NCBI GenBank assembly: GCA_011391285.1
Contig: JAABQU010000033.1
Coordinates: 1-48,197, forward strand
From: Thiobacillus sp.
GTDB lineage: Bacteria; Pseudomonadota; Gammaproteobacteria; Burkholderiales; Thiobacillaceae
Length of the DNA: 48,197 bases
Direction of reading: 5' to 3'
Part shown: in pieces, positions 38,868 through 48,197 of the stretch
Numbering within the stretch: position 1 is the first letter of the stretch
How the letters are laid out: each line of letters opens with the position of its first letter
Translations under genes and position numbers: made by a program
Notes under the pieces: model-generated
Seen by the model: only the letters and a program-made list of their open reading frames with translations
The model's database searches: none
What the model was told of the DNA's origin: nothing

Positions 38868-39782
38868 TCAGTTGGCGGGTTTTTCGTCGGCTTTTACGCT
38901 GTCTGCATTCTCGCGATCAGCTTTTTCTTCGACGGCTTGCGTCTCGACAGCCGGGGCGTAACCGCTGGCGTATTCGATCTTGACCGTTTCGCGCAGCTTC
39001 TTCAGGTCCGCTTCCATCAGTTCCTTGCGCTTCTGTACGATAAGGGCACGCTCGATGGCGCTATGTGACTGCTCCAGCGAAACCGGCTGCATCTGGCTTT
39101 CCAACAGTTGCTGGATTACCACATGGCCCGGGCGCCCTGGCAAAAGCGCAACCTGGCCGTCCTTCATCTGGCTCAGACGGCCCAGCAAGGCAGCCGGAAT
39201 CTGCTCGGCCGGCTTCACGGCCACCGCAGACTTGCCCTCAATGCCCTGTTCCTTGACCCAGTTGACGAAGTCGCCAATGGAATGGCTGCTCTTGAGCTTG
39301 GCCTCGACTTCAGCAAGACGCGATGCATCAACCGTCAGATCAAGTTCCTGAATTCGGTAAATCCGGCGCGCGGAGAACAGCTCGGGATGCTGGTTGAAAT
39401 ATTCGGCAATTTCAGTATCCGTAGGTTTGGCAACATCCTTGAAGTTGCGCTCAGCATAGGCTTCCGCCAGCACTTGACGGCCTGCATGCGCCATCGCGAT
39501 CTCCACCGCGGGCTCCTTGTCCAGTCCGGCCTTTTTGGCAGCCTCAGCAACCAGACGCTGGTCGATCAGAGCCTGCAGCAACTTGCTTTTTGCTTCGGCG
39601 GACTGCGCCTCGCTCAGTTCGCCCAGACGGGAAACGGCCAGGTTCAATTCAGCTTCGCTGATCTTGTCGCCGGCAACGGTCGCCACGGTTTCGCTTTTGG
39701 CTGAACTGGCGGGTTTTTCACAGCCCGACAGCAGCACGGCGAGTGTGGTCAGGGCAATAAGCGTTGTGTGGTGGTATTTCAT
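38868..39782 (-). CDS. epsD: EpsD-family peptidyl-prolyl isomerase-like lipoprotein
   Basis: A 304-residue exported lipoprotein. The signal sequence ends in LSGC with the acylated Cys at 21. The remainder is mostly helical, with a SurA/PpiD-like N-domain ([36 protein letters not shown]) and a parvulin-like region (about residues 130-240) that is poorly conserved, so isomerase activity is doubtful. In methylotrophs and other betaproteobacteria EpsD lies with exopolysaccharide secretion genes and probably acts as a periplasmic chaperone. ATG 39782 is fixed by a GGAGTG ribosome site. The highly charged Glu/Lys tail is unusual. It heads the rml-manC operon. Confidence 0.85.
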   Translation of the reverse strand: MKYHHTTLIALTTLAVLLSGCEKPASSAKSETVATVAGDKISEAELNLAVSRLGELSEAQSAEAKSKLLQALIDQRLVAEAAKKAGLDKEPAVEIAMAHAGRQVLAEAYAERNFKDVAKPTDTEIAEYFNQHPELFSARRIYRIQELDLTVDASRLAEVEAKLKSSHSIGDFVNWVKEQGIEGKSAVAVKPAEQIPAALLGRLSQMKDGQVALLPGRPGHVVIQQLLESQMQPVSLEQSHSAIERALIVQKRKELMEADLKKLRETVKIEYASGYAPAVETQAVEEKADRENADSVKADEKPAN

Positions 39783-40280
39783 GGACACTCCAGTTATCGG
39801 GACGCGGCACGTATGGTGAGGGATTAGGCCGCATTCAGCAAGTTTGGACACGCCCAAACTGGAAAACTCCGATGGGAGAACGGTCAATCGCGTGGCCTTA
39901 ATGGACCGGAATTAACCGGCCGGAAAGGACTCTCAAGCGGAGGCGGGAGTCCGAGTTGGTCGCCGCTCAGGACATGGAGACCGGGCACGCGCATCGTGAA
40001 TGCTCGTGCCAAGCCCCGAGGCGTCAGCTTTGACTCTAACGATTGTGGCGGGAGGGCGGAATGTGTTGCCTTGTAGCCTGTCACCCTCGGCGGACAACGG
40101 CGTCCAACCCGCAGAAGGACCATGACGCCGCGATTACACAAGGCATTCGACCCGCACCAGCCAAGGATCCCACGGGTTGCCAGACTCCTTACCCCATTGG
40201 CGCCCTACCCTGAGTGTTTGCCATTCTGTCGGCACCCATCAGGCGCGGCGCAGTGCCTTACAACCAGGGCTTGCGAGGCA
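39783..40280. other. Intergenic region upstream of epsD
   Basis: 498 bases with no gene I can support. It lies between the start of the EpsD-like gene and the 3' end of the coiled-coil gene, both on the minus strand. It contains the inverted repeat listed next and must hold the promoter for the polysaccharide operon. Confidence 0.6.
39841..39860. promoter_or_regulatory. Inverted repeat upstream of epsD
   Basis: AGTTTGG-N6-CCAAACT is a perfect 7+7 palindrome, 60-80 bases before the epsD start codon. The location fits an operator over the promoter; it lacks a T-run and so is not an intrinsic terminator. Confidence 0.5.
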
Positions 40281-40847
40281 TCAATCGGCCATCGCTCTCG
40301 GGCCACTCAATTGGCGTGCCTCTGCCAGCGCCCTGGCTGCCCGCTCTTTCGGGCTTTCCCGGGTGGGATCGCCAGCCATTGCGCTTGGGCCAGTCGATTT
40401 GCGGGCCTCCGCCAGCGCCTTGGCCGCCCGCTCCCGAGCAGCCCTCTCTTCCTTAACACGCTGCTCCGCCAAGGCAATTTGACGTTCACGTTCTGCCTTT
40501 TCAGCCTTCAGGGTGGCCTCCTTGCGGGCTTGCGCCTGCGCAGCTTCCAGCGCCTGCTGTCGCTTGGCTTCCTGGATCGCGGCTTTCTCGGCTGCTTCCT
40601 TGTCCGCTTGCTGCCGTTCCTGCTCGGCTTTACGCTTGTTCTCTGCTTCCTCCCGCGCCTTTTGTGCCTCAAAGCGGGCACGCGCCTCCTTGAGGTCGGC
40701 GCGAATCTGGTCGCCGGTCTGACGAATGCGCTCGCCGACAAGGGCCAAATCTTCGCCTTTCATCTGCTCGTCCGCTGCGTATGTATTCAAAGGCAGCAGG
40801 CTGGCCAACGCAACTGCCGCGATACTCAATGCATAGTGGGTATTCAT
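40281..40847 (-). CDS. Secreted coiled-coil protein with a duplicated C-terminus
   Basis: A 188-residue protein I cannot assign to a family. A signal peptide (residues 1 to about 24, ending TYAAD) predicts export. Residues 30-140 are Ala/Glu/Lys/Arg/Gln-rich with heptad-like spacing and no helix breakers, indicating a long coiled coil or single alpha helix. The last 50 residues hold two near-identical 21-residue units: ERAAKALAEARKSTGPSAMAG (139-159, with its last residue outside the motif core) and ERAARALAEARQLSGPRAMA (168-187), separated by 8 residues. ATG 40847 is fixed by a GGGAGA ribosome site. A structural or envelope role is plausible. Confidence 0.75.
   Translation of the reverse strand: MNTHYALSIAAVALASLLPLNTYAADEQMKGEDLALVGERIRQTGDQIRADLKEARARFEAQKAREEAENKRKAEQERQQADKEAAEKAAIQEAKRQQALEAAQAQARKEATLKAEKAERERQIALAEQRVKEERAARERAAKALAEARKSTGPSAMAGDPTRESPKERAARALAEARQLSGPRAMAD
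40284..40433 (-). repeat. Tandem 63-bp coding repeat in the coiled-coil gene
   Basis: Two diverged copies (40433-40371 and 40346-40284) encode the repeated C-terminal units; repeat period 87 bases. Confidence 0.7.
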
Positions 40848-41037
40848 GGTTGTTCTCCCGTCTAGACGATTGGTCCACAGGCCTTGGCATACCCGGCATT
40901 TCGGGTTCATCTGGGATGAAACCCGAAACACCAAGCAAAACAAAGAATTGACCTGTGCCTAGAACGGTTTACGGCGTTGTATCCGAAATCTTGATGAACC
41001 AAATGGACCATCCACCAGATTTTCAGATGACAACCAA

Positions 41038-43293
41038 TCACGCCGGCACGGCTTCCTCGAACTCCAGGCAGACCTTCCCGCTGGCATCGATATCGATGGT
41101 GACCCGCCCGCCGTGCGCCAGTTTGCCGAACAGCAGTTCGTCGGCCAGCGCCTTGCGGATGGTGTCCTGGATCAGGCGCGCCATCGGGCGGGCGCCCATC
41201 AGCGGGTCGAAACCATTCTTCGCGAGATAAGCCTTGAGCGCATCGGTAAACACCGCCTCGACCTTCTTCTCGTGCAGTTGCTCTTCCAGTTGCATCAGGA
41301 ACTTGTCCACCACCTGCAGGATGACCGATTCGGTCAGCGCCGCGAATGGGATGATCGCGTCGAGGCGATTCCTGAATTCCGGCGTGAACATGCGCTTGAT
41401 CTCGCCCATTTCGTCGCCGCTTTCGCGCGAATTGGAGAAGCCGATGCTCGCCTTGTTAAGCATTTCCGCGCCTGCGTTGGTGGTCATGATCAGCACCACA
41501 TTGCGGAAATCTGCCTTGCGTCCGTTGGTGTCGGTCAGCGTGCCGTGGTCCATGACCTGCAGCAGCACGTTGAAAATGTCCGGGTGCGCCTTCTCCACTT
41601 CGTCAAGCAAAACAACCGAGTATGGCTGTTTGCTGACAGCCTCCGTTAACAGTCCTCCCTGGTCGAATCCCACGTAGCCGGGTGGCGCGCCGATCAAACG
41701 CGACACCGCATGGCGCTCCATGTATTCCGACATGTCGAAGCGGATGAGTTCCACCCCCAGCACATAAGCCAGCTGGCGAGCGACCTCGGTCTTGCCGACC
41801 CCGGTCGGGCCGGAGAACAGGAAGTTGCCGATTGGTTTCTGCGGGTTGCCGAGGCCGCTACGCGACATCTTGATTGCCGTGGTCAGCGCATCGATGGCGG
41901 CATCCTGCCCAAAAACCACCGCTTTCAGGTCGCGGTCCAGCGTTTTAAGCGAGCTCCTGTCGTCGGAAGACACCGTCTTGGGCGGAATCCGCGCGATCTT
42001 GGCGATGATGTCCTCAATCTCCCGCGGGGTAATCGTCCGTTTCTGCTTGGACTTCGGCAGGATGCGCTGCGCCGCGCCCGCCTCGTCGATCACGTCGATT
42101 GCCTTGTCCGGCAGGTGACGGTCGTTGATATAGCGCGCCGACAGCTGCGCTGCCGTGGTCAGGGCGGCCGACGTGTATTTGACGCCATGATGATCCTCGA
42201 AACGCGACTTCAGGCCGCGCAGGATTGCCACGGTCTCGTTGACCGAGGGCTCCGGCACGTCGATTTTCTGAAAACGCCGCGACAATGCGTGATCTTTCTC
42301 GAAAATGCCGCGATATTCGGTGTACGTGGTCGCGCCGATGCAACGCAGATTGCCTGACGACAGCGCCGGCTTCAGCAGGTTGGAGGCGTCGAGCGTGCCG
42401 CCCGACGCCGCCCCGGCGCCGATCAGCGTGTGGATTTCGTCGATGAAGAGGATCGCCTTCGAGTTGTCGGCGAGCTGTTTCAGCACACCCTTCAGACGCT
42501 GCTCGAAGTCGCCGCGGTACTTGGTGCCGGCGAGCAGCGCCCCCATGTCCAGCGCATAGACCGTGCTTTGCGCAAGGATATCGGGCACCCCGCCTTCAAT
42601 GATGCGACGCGCCAGACCTTCGGCAATGGCGGTCTTGCCCACGCCGGCCTCCCCCACCAGCAGCGGGTTGTTCTTGCGCCGGCGGCACAGGGTCTGGATC
42701 ACGCGTTCCAGTTCCTGGTCGCGCCCGATCAACGGGTCGATCTTGCCGGCCAGTGCCTGCGAGTTCAGGTTTTGCGCAAAACTGTCGAGCGGCGAAGCAG
42801 CAGGCGCATCGCCGCCGGCTTCGGCGGGCTCATCCGAACGCGGTGCGGGTTCGCCTTGCGGGGTCTTGGTGATGCCGTGGGAGATGAAGTTGACGATGTC
42901 GAGCCGGGTCACGCCCTGCTGGGTGAGGAAATACACCGCATGCGAATCCTTCTCGCCGAACACCGCCACCAGCACGTTGGCGCCGGTCACTTCTTTCTTG
43001 CCGGACGACTGCACGTGCAGGATGGCACGCTGGATCACGCGCTGAAAGCCGAGCGTCGGCTGGGTGTCGACCTCGCCCTCGCCTTCCACCTTGGGCGTGT
43101 GCTCCTCGATGAAGTTGCCCAACTGTTCGCGCATGGCCTCGATGTTGGCGCCGCAGGCGCGCAGCACTTCGACCGCGGACGGATTGTCCAGCATTGCCAG
43201 CAGCAGATGCTCCACCGAAATGAATTCGTGGCGCTTCTGCCGCGCATCCATGAAGGCCATGTGCAGCGTGACTTCGAGTTCCTGGGCAATCAT
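41038..43293 (-). CDS. clpA: ATP-dependent Clp protease ATP-binding subunit
   Basis: A 751-residue AAA+ unfoldase that feeds substrates to ClpP. An N-terminal Clp_N domain (1-145) is followed by two ATPase modules with Walker A GEAGVGKTAIAEG and GPTGVGKTEVARQ, and Walker B residues in ILFIDEIHTLIG and SVVLLDEVEKAH. The ClpP-docking tripeptide IGF is in NKASIGFSNSRE. The linker around residues 145-170 is Pro/Ala-rich. It begins right after the clpS stop (TAGATG), with a strong GGAGGAAAG ribosome site inside the end of clpS. Confidence 0.97.
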   Translation of the reverse strand: MIAQELEVTLHMAFMDARQKRHEFISVEHLLLAMLDNPSAVEVLRACGANIEAMREQLGNFIEEHTPKVEGEGEVDTQPTLGFQRVIQRAILHVQSSGKKEVTGANVLVAVFGEKDSHAVYFLTQQGVTRLDIVNFISHGITKTPQGEPAPRSDEPAEAGGDAPAASPLDSFAQNLNSQALAGKIDPLIGRDQELERVIQTLCRRRKNNPLLVGEAGVGKTAIAEGLARRIIEGGVPDILAQSTVYALDMGALLAGTKYRGDFEQRLKGVLKQLADNSKAILFIDEIHTLIGAGAASGGTLDASNLLKPALSSGNLRCIGATTYTEYRGIFEKDHALSRRFQKIDVPEPSVNETVAILRGLKSRFEDHHGVKYTSAALTTAAQLSARYINDRHLPDKAIDVIDEAGAAQRILPKSKQKRTITPREIEDIIAKIARIPPKTVSSDDRSSLKTLDRDLKAVVFGQDAAIDALTTAIKMSRSGLGNPQKPIGNFLFSGPTGVGKTEVARQLAYVLGVELIRFDMSEYMERHAVSRLIGAPPGYVGFDQGGLLTEAVSKQPYSVVLLDEVEKAHPDIFNVLLQVMDHGTLTDTNGRKADFRNVVLIMTTNAGAEMLNKASIGFSNSRESGDEMGEIKRMFTPEFRNRLDAIIPFAALTESVILQVVDKFLMQLEEQLHEKKVEAVFTDALKAYLAKNGFDPLMGARPMARLIQDTIRKALADELLFGKLAHGGRVTIDIDASGKVCLEFEEAVPA

Positions 43294-43602
43294 CTAACTT
43301 TCCTCCATCGTACATTGCAGCGGATGCTGATGCTGCCGCGCGAAATCCACAACCTGCTCGACCTTGGTATGCGCGATATCCTTCGGATAAACGCCGCATA
43401 CACCCACACCCTCAGTATGCACTTTGAGCATGATTTGCGTCGCCCGTTCTTGGTCGATGCCAAAAAACTTTTTCAGCACAAGCACCACGAACTCCATTGG
43501 AGTGTAGTCGTCGTTCAGGAGCAGCACCTTGTACAGGGGCGGCGGCTTCACTTTGGCCGCAATCGGTTCCAGTAGGGTGCTGCCTTCTCGCTTGGTTGCC
43601 AT
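43294..43602 (-). CDS. clpS: ATP-dependent Clp protease adaptor protein
   Basis: A 102-residue adaptor that binds N-degron substrates and presents them to ClpA. The family core [19 protein letters not shown] holds the Asp-Asp and Met of the N-terminal-residue pocket, and the [10 protein letters not shown] block follows. It is upstream of and adjacent to clpA, as expected. Confidence 0.97.
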   Translation of the reverse strand: MATKREGSTLLEPIAAKVKPPPLYKVLLLNDDYTPMEFVVLVLKKFFGIDQERATQIMLKVHTEGVGVCGVYPKDIAHTKVEQVVDFARQHQHPLQCTMEES

Positions 43603-43631
43603 AGCCTGAATAAGCCTGAGTGTCTGGCTTT

Positions 43632-43659
43632 ATTTTGAATTGATGGGAGGAATTTTCAA
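43632..43659 (-). promoter_or_regulatory. Promoter of clpS-clpA
   Basis: On the minus strand TTGAAA (43659-43654), a 16-base spacer and CAAAAT (43637-43632) form a sigma-70-like promoter about 30 bases before clpS. Confidence 0.45.
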
Positions 43660-43709
43660 GCCCGCTGAAAGTAGGGCCAAAACCTCGGCGGACGCGAGGC
43701 GGGTAGGAA

Positions 43710-43799
<90 letters not shown>

Positions 43800-43869
43800 G
43801 ACGGCGGGCATTGTAACCGAGTCGCGCGGTTTGCTGGACGAAAATTTCGCGCTCGGTCAGACTGTGTCC

Positions 43870-45282
43870 ATGCCGACCACAAAAATAAAGGCTGATTTCT
43901 GGAGGGGGACTGTGTTGACACTGAGCCTGCTCGTGGGGGCCTGCAGCCAGCCGGTACCGCCGCCCGAGACCAGTGCCGAATTGCACGTGGGAACGCGCAA
44001 CAGCCCCACTTCCTATTACATCGCTCACAATGGCGAGCCCGCGGGATTCGAGCACGATCTGCTCCAGGCATTCGCCCAGTCACAGAACTGGGCGCTTCAC
44101 TGGACGGAAAAAAACCGCCCTGAATCCCTGTTCGAAATGCTCGACAGCCATCATATCCATCTGGCGGCAGCGGCTTTGCCGCGAGCGGTCGTCAAGGACC
44201 GTCACCTGATCGCCGGACCCGTGCTGTTCGAGACGCCGATCCACATCGTGTATCGCACCAGCGACCGGAAACCCCGCAACCTGAACGACCTGTCGGGCAA
44301 GAAGCTGGCGCTGATCATCGGCTCCGGGCACTCCCCCATCCTGATGCGGCAGAAACGCAAGCATCCCAAGCTGTCCTGGGCGGCGCTGGAAAATGTCTGG
44401 CCGGAGGAACTGCTGGCGCAGCTGCAGGCCGGAAAATACGACGCGGTCATCATCAATGGCATGGATTTCGACCCGATGCGCAACGTCTACCCCGAACTGG
44501 CGGTGGCGTTCGACATCGGTGAAACGCAAAAAATCGTGTGGGCGCTTTCTCCCCGCAGTCCGCAAACGCTGCGCAATGCGCTGGCGCGTTTCGTCGAGCA
44601 GGCGCACAAGGACGGCACGATCAAACGCACCTACGAGCGCTATTTCGGCCATGTCAAAAGGCTGGACAGCTCGGACATACTCGGCATCCTCCAGCGCCGG
44701 CCGCAGAGGCTGCCCGGACTGCGGCAGCACTTTCACGAGGCGCAGACGCTCACCGGAATCGACTGGCGGCTGCTGGCTGCGATCGGTTATCAGGAATCGC
44801 AATGGAACCCGCTGGCCACGTCACCCACCGGAGTGCGCGGCGTGATGATGCTGACCGGGCAAACGGCCGACCGCATGGGTGTCACCGACCGCCTCAATCC
44901 ACGCCAGAGCATCCTCGGCGGCGCCCGTTATCTGGCGCTCATGAAAGACGCCCTGCCCGCCCGCATTCCCGAGCCGGACCGCACCTGGCTGGCGCTGGCC
45001 GCCTACAACCAGGGACAGGGGCACATGGAAGACGCGCGCCGCATTGCACAGGCGCGCGGCGGCAACCCGGACAGTTGGGCTGACGTCAAGGAGGCGCTGC
45101 CCTATCTGAGCCGCGGCACCTATTCAAATGTCATGAGATACGGCTACGCGCGCGGCGGCGAAGCGCTGCATTTCGCCGAGAACATTCGCAGCTACTACGA
45201 CATCCTGTTGCGGCTGGAACCCGAGTACAACCCGCTGATCAATCTGGGGCTCGACGAAGCCCGCCCGAAAATCCAAGGCTGA
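43870..45282 (+). CDS. mltF: Membrane-bound lytic transglycosylase F-like
   Basis: A 470-residue lipoprotein that cleaves peptidoglycan at the outer membrane. The signal ends in LVGAC with the acylated Cys at 25. An amino-acid-binding-protein (SBP_bac_3) domain (about 38-265) is followed by an SLT domain (about 290-430) with the catalytic Glu in IGYQESQWNP, the GVRGVMMLTGQTA block and the AAYNQGQGH block. Start ATG 43870 gives the lipoprotein signal; a TTG at 43831 would add 13 residues. The short gap to serS is convergent. Confidence 0.94.
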   Translation: MPTTKIKADFWRGTVLTLSLLVGACSQPVPPPETSAELHVGTRNSPTSYYIAHNGEPAGFEHDLLQAFAQSQNWALHWTEKNRPESLFEMLDSHHIHLAAAALPRAVVKDRHLIAGPVLFETPIHIVYRTSDRKPRNLNDLSGKKLALIIGSGHSPILMRQKRKHPKLSWAALENVWPEELLAQLQAGKYDAVIINGMDFDPMRNVYPELAVAFDIGETQKIVWALSPRSPQTLRNALARFVEQAHKDGTIKRTYERYFGHVKRLDSSDILGILQRRPQRLPGLRQHFHEAQTLTGIDWRLLAAIGYQESQWNPLATSPTGVRGVMMLTGQTADRMGVTDRLNPRQSILGGARYLALMKDALPARIPEPDRTWLALAAYNQGQGHMEDARRIAQARGGNPDSWADVKEALPYLSRGTYSNVMRYGYARGGEALHFAENIRSYYDILLRLEPEYNPLINLGLDEARPKIQG

Positions 45283-45316
45283 CCAGCGCAGCATTCAGGT
45301 GTGCCGCGCCCGAACT

Positions 45317-46627
<1,311 letters not shown>

Positions 46628-46673
46628 CTATTTTCCACGATAGCCGTCGCTCGCGGCTAGGGGCGGCGCGAAT

Positions 46674-48197
46674 TTAGGCCGCTTCGACCATCCCCACCGC
46701 CTCTTCCACGTCCACCGCGACGATGCGCGACACGCCCGGTTCCTGCATGGTGACGCCGGCGAGGTGCTGGGCCATTTCCATGGTGACGCGGTTGTGGGTG
46801 ATGAAGAGGAACTGGGTATGGTCGGACATCGCCTTTACCAGGTTGCAGTAGCGCTCGGTGTTGGCGTCGTCGAGCGGCGCGTCGACCTCGTCGAGCAGAC
46901 AGAACGGCGCCGGGTTGAGCTTGAACATGGCGAACACCAGCGACAACGCGGTGAGCGTTTTCTCGCCACCGGACAGCAGGTGGATCGAGGCGTTCTTCTT
47001 GCCGGGCGGCTGCGCGAACACCTGCACCCCGGCGTCGAGCAGTTCGTCGCCGGTGAGGATGAGCCGGGCCTGGCCGCCGCCGAACAGCTTCGGGAACAGC
47101 TCGCCCATGTGCTGGTTGACGGTATCGAAGGTTTCCTTGAGCCGCGTACGCGATTCCTGGTCGATGCGGCGGATCGCGTCTTCCAGCGTGGTGACGGCTT
47201 CCAGCAGGTCGGCGCACTGCGCGGCGAGGTATTCGGCGCGCTCCTGCGCCTGGGTCAGTTCGTCCAGCGCGGCAAGATTGACCGCGCCAAGCGCGGCGAT
47301 CTCGTTCTGCAGGCGGCTGATCTGCGCCTGCAACTGCGCAGGCTTGGGGCTGTCGGCCAGGCCGGATTCGAGGCTGGCCTCGTCGGCCGCCGCCTCGCGC
47401 AGTTGCAGTTCGAACTGCGACTGCATCAGCATGGCTTCCTGATCCTTGAGCTTCAACTGCTCGATGGTGCGACGCAGCGGATCGAGCCCTTGCTCGCACG
47501 CCATGCGCGCCTCGTCCTGGCTTCTCAATTGCGCGGTCAGGCCTTCCAGCGCGTCGCGCGCGGCGGCCAGCGCAGTCTCGGCTTCGGTGCGCGCGGTCAG
47601 GGCGAGTTGCAGTTCGGCGTCCAGCGCGTCGGCCGGCAGGCGGGCCAGTTCATCACGCGCCTGAGTCAGGCGGGTCTCGTCGTCGGCGATTTCCTGGTCG
47701 ATGCGGGCCAGGCTTTCACCGAGTTCCTTGATCTTGTTGGTGCAGGTGGTCAGCGCGAAGCCGGCCTCCTGATGACGCCGCTCGGCCGCGCGCTGCAGTT
47801 CGCGCGCCTCGAACACGGCGCGGTCGGCCTGGTCACGCGTCTGGCGCGCGGCGTACAGCGCCTCGCGGGCCTCGTCTTCCTGCGCGCGGTACTCCTTCAG
47901 GCGTGATTCAAGCGTGTCGAGCGTGGCGCGCTCGCTGGTTTGCTGACGGGTGACCTCGTCCAGTTCCTGGGCGATTTGCGTGATGCGGCTCTGCACCCGT
48001 TCCACCGCCTGCTGCAGGCGCAGCAGTTCCATCTGCGCGGTGTGGTGGCGGCTCTGCGTCTGGCCGGTCTGCGCGCGCAGCGCCTGGATCTCGCGCTGGC
48101 GCTCCAGGTAGCGCTGCTGCGTCTCGGCGTAGGCGGCCTCCAGCCCTGTCACTTCCTCGCGCAGGCGCACGGCATCGCTGGCCAGCCGTTCGAGTTC
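46674..48197 (-). CDS. smc: Chromosome segregation protein SMC, N-terminally truncated by the window edge
   Basis: Only the C-terminal 507 residues are in the window; the frame is open to the right edge. It contains the long return coiled coil (Glu/Gln/Ala/Arg-rich, about 400 residues) and the C-terminal ATPase head: the ABC-like signature [18 protein letters not shown], Walker [14 protein letters not shown] and the switch [17 protein letters not shown] forms condensin with ScpA and ScpB, encoded at 30-31.5 kb. serS follows downstream. Confidence 0.96.
   Translation of the reverse strand, partial: ELERLASDAVRLREEVTGLEAAYAETQQRYLERQREIQALRAQTGQTQSRHHTAQMELLRLQQAVERVQSRITQIAQELDEVTRQQTSERATLDTLESRLKEYRAQEDEAREALYAARQTRDQADRAVFEARELQRAAERRHQEAGFALTTCTNKIKELGESLARIDQEIADDETRLTQARDELARLPADALDAELQLALTARTEAETALAAARDALEGLTAQLRSQDEARMACEQGLDPLRRTIEQLKLKDQEAMLMQSQFELQLREAAADEASLESGLADSPKPAQLQAQISRLQNEIAALGAVNLAALDELTQAQERAEYLAAQCADLLEAVTTLEDAIRRIDQESRTRLKETFDTVNQHMGELFPKLFGGGQARLILTGDELLDAGVQVFAQPPGKKNASIHLLSGGEKTLTALSLVFAMFKLNPAPFCLLDEVDAPLDDANTERYCNLVKAMSDHTQFLFITHNRVTMEMAQHLAGVTMQEPGVSRIVAVDVEEAVGMVEAA

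Noticed and set aside
39783..40140. Possible small RNA or gene in the gap upstream of epsD
   Set aside because: No promoter-terminator pair or convincing frame was found; only the palindrome stands out.
40122..40865. Plus-strand open frame rich in Leu/Phe opposite the coiled-coil gene
   Set aside because: The minus-strand gene has a ribosome site, signal peptide and repeat structure; the hydrophobic plus-strand translation is the complement of Lys/Glu codons.

Overview
The window is GC-rich, gene-dense chromosomal DNA from a Gram-negative bacterium, most likely a betaproteobacterium of the Thiobacillus/Hydrogenophilales/Nitrosomonadales type. I infer this from the clpS-clpA, scpA-scpB-rluB and smc-serS groups, the EpsD-type lipoprotein next to rhamnose genes, the group 3b NAD(P)-linked [NiFe] hydrogenase and the SLC13/TrkA-C transporter. 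This is inference from protein content, not a database match. No insertion sequence, prophage, CRISPR array or rRNA was seen.

Left part (1-13.6 kb). A partial gene of unknown function is followed by two transporters on the minus strand (an MFS protein and an SLC13-type transporter). Next comes the most distinctive locus: a B12-dependent MerR-family photoreceptor/repressor gene (LitR/CarH type), followed on its own strand by a ferritin-like di-iron desaturase-like gene. Divergent from it runs a tightly overlapping ten-gene operon (6144-13649): a small secreted protein, an exported glutathione peroxidase, an FAD oxidoreductase, a DUF1365 protein, a Cfa-like methyltransferase, a chalcone-isomerase-like protein, an MFS transporter, a DUF3833 lipoprotein, an SDR and a SnoaL-like protein. 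The 77-bp divergent control region carries two copies of the same 13-mer in opposite orientation, each directly in front of a start codon. The Cfa-like enzyme has lost the Cys and His bicarbonate ligands of true cyclopropane synthases. The working picture is a light-induced membrane-lipid modification and peroxide-defence system.

Middle part (13.7-31.5 kb). A SUMF1-domain protein is paired with a DgcZ-like zinc-sensing diguanylate cyclase. A minus-strand set follows (Atm1-type ABC exporter, UMF1-type MFS protein, GNAT acetyltransferase, then a renalase-like flavoprotein). Then come an ArsC/Spx-family protein, dapE and prmB on the plus strand. A five-gene group 3b hydrogenase operon (beta, gamma, delta, alpha, maturation protease) reads from a promoter with a palindrome between its -35 and -10 boxes. 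A PPK2 kinase, a CmpX-like membrane protein, rluB, scpB and scpA complete this part.

Right part (31.6-48.2 kb). lon lies behind a strong match to a sigma-32 heat-shock promoter. Upstream of it on the same strand is a six-gene polysaccharide-precursor operon (EpsD-like lipoprotein, rmlB, rmlA, rmlC, rmlD, manC). A secreted coiled-coil protein with a duplicated C-terminus, clpS-clpA, tRNA-Ser(CGA), an MltF-like lytic transglycosylase, serS and the 3' part of smc follow.
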